DNA from: Macrocystis pyrifera
Taxonomy: Eukaryota > Sar > Phaeophyceae > Laminariales > Laminariaceae
DNA length: 64,000 nucleotides
Direction: 5' to 3'
Assembly: GCA_031763025.1 (NCBI GenBank)
Contig: JASSKH010000006.1
Span: 15,713,479-15,777,478, forward strand
Every line of letters begins with the position of its first letter. Position 1 is the stretch's first letter. The notes below the pieces were generated by a model. The model worked only from the letters and a program-made list of their open reading frames with translations, ran no database searches and was not told where the DNA came from. A program made the translations under genes and the position numbers. Below, piece after piece: positions 59,001-64,000 of the stretch.

Positions 59001-62000
59001 TAATCGCTACTGAGTCCCGTAATATCTCGTGAAGCCCCGAAGTCTATACCTAGTACAAAACGCCCCCCCAATATGTTTAAGGCGGCTGTGCCAAGTACGC
59101 TATCGATTTTATCCCCGCCAGAACCAAGGCTCCGACGAGGCACCCGTGGCTAATTGACCTGCGTACGATGCATCCAATACACCACGGTCAATATGGGTTG
59201 CCGCAGCCCTTTAGATCAATTGCTCAGGTTGTATGATACAAAGGTAAGCATCCAATCGTCACGTTGTGCCTAAGCTACGACTAGCACACAATACGCTGTC
59301 CACAAAGTAATGCAGAGTCAAGAAACATGTTGGTACATTTTACAGGTGTGTACACAAAGGAGGAGATACGCCAAATGTAGTGCCATCCTACGGTCGAGGG
59401 ACCTGCATGGTGTTTTGGGGATCCCTCGACACGAAAGCTCTATGACAAACCCATCACAAGGTCGACTTGAGAACCGATTTCGAGCCCAACCGATTAAACA
59501 CGTAGACGTATATAACCCAAATATATATGGTAAAAACTGACTCTGTTTTCGCAACGGTGTCGGTTATATGTCTTCGGTCGAAGAGGTGTTCACCAAAGAT
59601 ATCGGGCGTAGTTCTTCGGTTGAGGAGTTCCGTGGACGTCGTTTGAACTTTAACGAGTAGCCCCGATCGCACGCTGTGTCGGTAGCAGAAGTGGCTGCCA
59701 CGAGCTCCCAGCACAACCGCCCCTACCCCTAGCGCCCTCACCGAGTCACACACCTACACGAGAACAAAATAGAGCAAGAGTGATACTCACCGCGAATATC
59801 CCGTTCATGAAAATGACAAGCCGGATGTGCCCTTGACCCAGCAAGCGTTCCGGCTTGGTTTTGTGCTCTGTGAGTCCGAGACTCTTGGCATACTGGTCCG
59901 GCTTTATCTGTCCGACGGTCGACGCCACCTCCTCCACCATCCAGGACGGTTTTCTATCTCCGCCGTAGGCTTGTGACGGTAAGGCGGACTTCTCCCCCAT
60001 CTTTGACGATCGGTTACTTTGCACGAGGTCGTGGCCTCCGTTATCATTATCATCGTACCCACACGCACCGAACTCAATGCAAGGCCAATCCCACGCCTCG
60101 GCGCTTTTTCGGTGCGGGTGGAGCAGAAAACATGAAGCGGGGCATCGTCAGGGAGGAAGCGCGGGGGAATGCTTGGCCAATAGTACGTAGTTAGGCGCTT
60201 CTGTCAATTGCCTGGACAAACGGGCAAAATAGCGCAATCGACGCAACGCTACGTTGTTTCGTTCGACCCGACTATACTGTGCTGCACACCACCTGTAAAT
60301 TAGTCTGCTTTGGTTAACTCTCATATGCCGTGCTGCACGCTATTAAGCATTGTTGACAACGCCGGACAAAAACGAAGCAACAACGGACACATATGTGCTC
60401 GCATCGCCGAGGGCTAACAAATCTACCGCCGACCACCCGCTCTCGTCATTATAGATGGGACTGTGCAGTGAGACAAGGACACTGTGAACTCTGACAGTAG
60501 TTAGGCTGCGAGTGCAGAATAAACGCCGTTCAGCAAAACGCAAAACCAATCGTTTAACGCATTCTACCGGAGGGGTTGCACGTTTGTCTCGACATGTTCT
60601 GCGCTCGCGAGCTATTTTTTACCGTGACCGGCCAAACGGACAAAATAGCTCAAGTGAAAAAGTACCGGTTAGCGAGCTACTGTTTTATTGCTGGTGAACA
60701 TGAAGTAGGGTTTTGGGGACTAGCGCACTGTCGTGTTGGTTGGGGTTCGACTAAAAATCGCTCGGACGCCATGTTTGGGGTGGGAGTTTATACTGCTCAA
60801 AGAAAAAGCGCAGATGATAAGGCACCACCCGTATGCGATATTACCCCTATTTCGTGCACGAAAGCCGCATGTACCCACACATCGTACTTGTTTGGGTGTT
60901 TATCGTCTACGCCTTTCTCCGCGGAGTACATGCACTCGACACTGTGCCCGTGGAGCCAGCAATCATGGTTCCCGACGAGTTGTTGCCTACGACTCTCGGA
61001 TGCTACGGGCTTCTTAGAGAGTGACCTCTAGACGGAGAGCAAGCCGATCGCAGAAGCCCAACCTCAAAATGAAGCAAAGACGGTGCTACGTTCGACGATC
61101 TAGGCTTTCGATGGGAATACGTTGGCGGGCCTGGATTCATCTGTACGTGCGACTAAGAAATAAACTTTGTGCTTGCGCGCAATCTATGGTCGGGTTAGAC
61201 TCGTGGCTCGACACAGAGAGCGCCCTTGGCTGCCCATGGCGAGACGAAGTACTACTGGTGTGTCCTACGTTCATTTCACTCTCGTATTATTTGCTGCGCA
61301 CTCTAGTCGAGGGGCATGAACATGACATCCTCCCCTCCCTCATTGCCAACACGATTTTTGACATACCGTCTGTGGCGAGTAGGGCCTTACCCACCCGATA
61401 ACGGTCGTCCAAAAACAAGGTATAACTTCGTATGACCAACCTTGTTGTCACATGCGCCAAGCACGTCCTACGCGCTTTGCCGACGTCAAACACCAGACAA
61501 GGTTTGAACGTACGATAAAAGTTGTCGAGACATTCCACGGCTACGTCAAGGGACAGCTATTAATATGTGGTCCAGATGCAAGCCGGCTAGGCGTAGTGGT
61601 AAACCTCGTGTCGTAACTCACGCGAGTGCAAGATTCGACCATCGGCCACCTCGGTCTTTACATTGGGTGTGACTGCACTATCGTAAAACGTCCATCGTGC
61701 GCCGTAATTTTCAAAGAACTTGGTTACTTGATAATCCTGTGTTGCTGTACAAATGAATCAGGTAAAACGAGAGGAACAGGATATGCTCAACGTACTTCCT
61801 AAATTAGGAAACGTGTCAGCGATAGACAAAGCGGAACCTCCTACTAAGCATTCCTCTTCCATGACACAAAAAACTCATCAAAGTAGGAAACATTCGGCGA
61901 AAAGGGCTCCTCGCAATAGTACGGGCACGGAGGCTTGTTGGGCGTTCTAACGTATGCCGCATACGCCACGTCGTGTGCGCTCGGAGAGTGCGAGCTATGG

Positions 62001-63806
62001 ACTAAAGACGAAAAAATGGTGATGATCGTTGTAAATGCGGTACGCATCTTTGACAAAACAGGCACTCACGTTTGTTTGCCGCTCTTAGACGGGGTGCTCT
62101 TCACGTACCGAAACACGAGCGGAAACGCTAGGAGAGCAACGCCAGACCCGACGACGTTGGGCAGGAGGTACGGATACCTGTTGTAGTGTATTCGGTCGGA
62201 GTGGAGTATAAGCGTATCTCAGAGGGCGATTGCGGAGATTTATCGAAAACACCCGTCAAGACAAAGGGCGGTAGCGCGCGGAAATGAGATAAAGCCCAGG
62301 TGGTTTGGTGTTTTATGGCGGGCAACCACCAAGACAGTACCACGGAGAACGAACAATACAATATTTGCCTTGTTGTTTTCATAGCGTGAGGCACGAGTCA
62401 CACGTGAGAGTCTTTATCGTCTAAAGGTTTCCACACTGCTGGTCACAGTCGGCAGCAAGAGCGGAAAGCGGCCGATCGGTTACGGGCCCTCTGCGTGCCA
62501 TGCCTTCTGCTGTCGCGCAAATCACTAAAAACGCGTGACAGGGGAACATGACCTAGCCCGGCCAACCTATCCACTCCCTAGCCCCTCCCCTCGCTATCAT
62601 TCTAGATGACAACCGTTCCGTTCGTTAACCAACCTCCCAAATATGCCATCTTCCGAGAACGCGTGTGGGTAGTGTTTCGCCGGCTCCGCCAAAAGTCCTC
62701 CAATGCCGGGGCCGAGCACCGTTCCAATCGTCCAAGAGGCTATCATGTACAGTTCATCACCGTAGTATAGCAAGCGTGTAGTGAACACGGCGGAGATGGG
62801 AGGAGGGTGAATGACGAGGAGGTGGGCCTGGTCACAATGCGGCTCTTTGAAATATGTCATGTTTCGGATTTCCACCGCGTGAGGGGGCGTTAGCTGGATG
62901 TCTCGTCTCCAAGCTGCAATGTTCGTCGAATTCTACGGCGCAATATCGGAAGAAACGGTAACGATATTTCTACGGTCTACGCCGCCAAATCTGAAAATAT
63001 CACTGGAGGACCAATCATCGCACAGTTTCGCAGAACGTGTGTGGGGCAAAACAGAAGGCGGCGCAAGGCATGTCTAATTGAGTCCTTCCCATTGTTTCAA
63101 CGATGTCTTGGTCACACATAGCAGAGGGTGAATTTTTGCCCATCATGGGCCACAGGTTTGTTGGTGTGCTGGAGTTCTGACCCAGAAATGGTTTCCAACA
63201 TCACGGAGGTCGTTATGATAGAAACAAAAAAGTAAGGACCTCGTTATAGCCGTGAATTAAAAATGTACTGAAGTATTATCTCATCAAGGAAAATGCGGTG
63301 TGAGGTCGTAATCAGAATTGACAGATGCCGTGTGAGCCACGGAACGACTCGCCGCCGTTTGACCTGCAGATGCCTGCTGAGGTTAGAATGCGTACCTAAT
63401 GGTTGCGTGACTTCTCGCTGGAGGAGGCTCCAAGCGTCACCCAAACTCTAACTTCGAAAACCTATACACGTTTATAACCCGACGAACCAATACACAACCA
63501 ACACACGACCAACGCGTACATGGCGAATATTTGCTTGAATCACGATCCCGTCTTGATGGCTCTTCCGCGCTTGGCGAGCGGTCGGTGAGCACCTTGCTTT
63601 GGCAACGAAGGCTATTCTTATAACGGCATGCGTATTTTGCAATATCAGCCATGCACGACTAAAACAAAGTGCGCAAACAACGCTTCCACGATGACTCACT
63701 CGTCATGACACCCATTCCGATGGTCTCGTGCTCCTTCGTGGTACATATTTCGGAAACAAGAGTTCTCGACACAACGATCACACCCGTCAGTGCCCCAATC
63801 ATAAAC
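56060..63806 (-). CDS. MFS transporter, zinc-induced-facilitator-like (multi-exon, 5' end off window)
   Basis: Minus-strand host gene. Exons seen, in order: 63806-63700 (FMIGALTGVIVVSRTLVSEI), 62739-62634 (SWTIGTVLGPGIGGLLAEPA), 62177-62070 (YPYLLPNVVGSGVALLAF), one ending at 59791 (starting about 59970-60020; the central loop, KPSWMVEEVASTVG), 58524-58429 (LVYSGFDELYPLWALSSAA), 57760-57539 (GLLVLAFETLIVPSITPLLG) and 56323-56060 (LTVNNAAGQ, ELNGLSLTIESV, stop). Donors are GTGAGT four times, GTAGGA and GTTGGT; all acceptors end in AG. The three fully defined junctions join in phase: 63700/62739 makes ACC, 62634/62177 makes AGG, 58429/57760 is phase 0. GPGIGGLLAEPAKHYP and the YPYLLPN motif match plant ZIFL proteins, 12-TM antiporters of the plasma membrane or vacuole that export metal chelators, potassium or other small molecules. 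Transmembrane segments 4-12 are covered. A short exon before 56323, possibly one near 60-62 kb, and the N-terminal exons are not located. The substrate is unknown. Confidence 0.85.
56945..57065. repeat. Intron segment similar to 30180-30300
   Basis: GTCGTACGGCATGGGCAC, GGTCGTAGACGGTTGG and ATCTCGGGGTTCC lie in the same order and strand as related blocks at 30180-30300. It lies in the intron between the last two recognised exons of the transporter. Probably a dispersed repeat. Confidence 0.45.
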
Positions 63807-64000
63807 CTGTGGCACAATCGAGACAAAGAGAGCATTGTGCATTATTCATGTGTGTAGTCTGCGCCGAAACACGACGTCTGAAATGTACGCCCATGTAAAA
63901 CGAGAAGCACGCCGCAACGTCAACGTCTGCTGGTAGTGCACGGATAAGTATCATTTCTCGCAAGACAGTTTCGATAACTCTCTGTGAAGCATGGACAGCA

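Overview
This is a repeat-dominated eukaryotic window. It holds long head-to-tail satellite arrays, TTAGGG-type telomere tracts lying inside the sequence, non-LTR (LINE) and Ty1/copia retroelement remains, and one convincing host gene, which has about 100-bp exons, long introns and GTGAGT/GTAGGA-type donors. TTAGGG telomere repeats, intron-rich genes, a plant/alga-like ZIFL transporter and the style of the copia and LINE proteins fit a stramenopile, perhaps a brown alga. That assignment is inference from memory of such families and is not proven here.

Layout. 1-13420: about 66 tandem monomers of a ~200-bp satellite, all in one orientation. The first ~3.95 kb is a young higher-order repeat (HOR) of four monomers (~805 bp) and the rest is more mixed. 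13425-20350: a second satellite family built on a 30-bp unit (core CATACTAAAATCAAGTCATTT). It occurs as a plain 30-bp array (15650-16730) and as ~150-bp five-unit HORs (13757-14800 and 17100-20350), with a duplicated ~325-bp boundary module and an internal (TTAGGG)n tract at 15343-15526. 20690-23780: ~320-480 bp tandem repeats. 25020-25590: a ~215-bp repeat carrying decayed telomere motifs. 26100-29925: an old, strongly diverged block of the same ~200-bp satellite. 31412-31916: a second copy of the telomere tract, junction module and 30-bp array, running into a 100-N assembly gap (31917-32016).

After the gap the sequence is a graveyard of elements. A Ty1/copia 3' part lies at 32017-33517 and a second copia remnant with gag and integrase at 34540-36900. 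Three copies of one LINE family follow: an endonuclease fragment at 36935-37710 (-), a 5'-truncated RT at 39790-41170 (+), and the longest copy at 43110-47240 (-). There is also a long inverted repeat (42066-42650) whose loop matches the 5' region of that LINE, an 840-bp tandem repeat (53722-55810) and several small inverted-repeat elements.

56060-63806 (-) is a real multi-exon host gene for a major facilitator superfamily transporter of the zinc-induced-facilitator-like (ZIFL) type. Seven exons can be recognised, and those with fully defined ends join in phase. Its 5' end lies beyond the right edge. The genes do not form a pathway. The window reads as a subtelomeric or pericentromeric repeat region grading into a gene-bearing flank.
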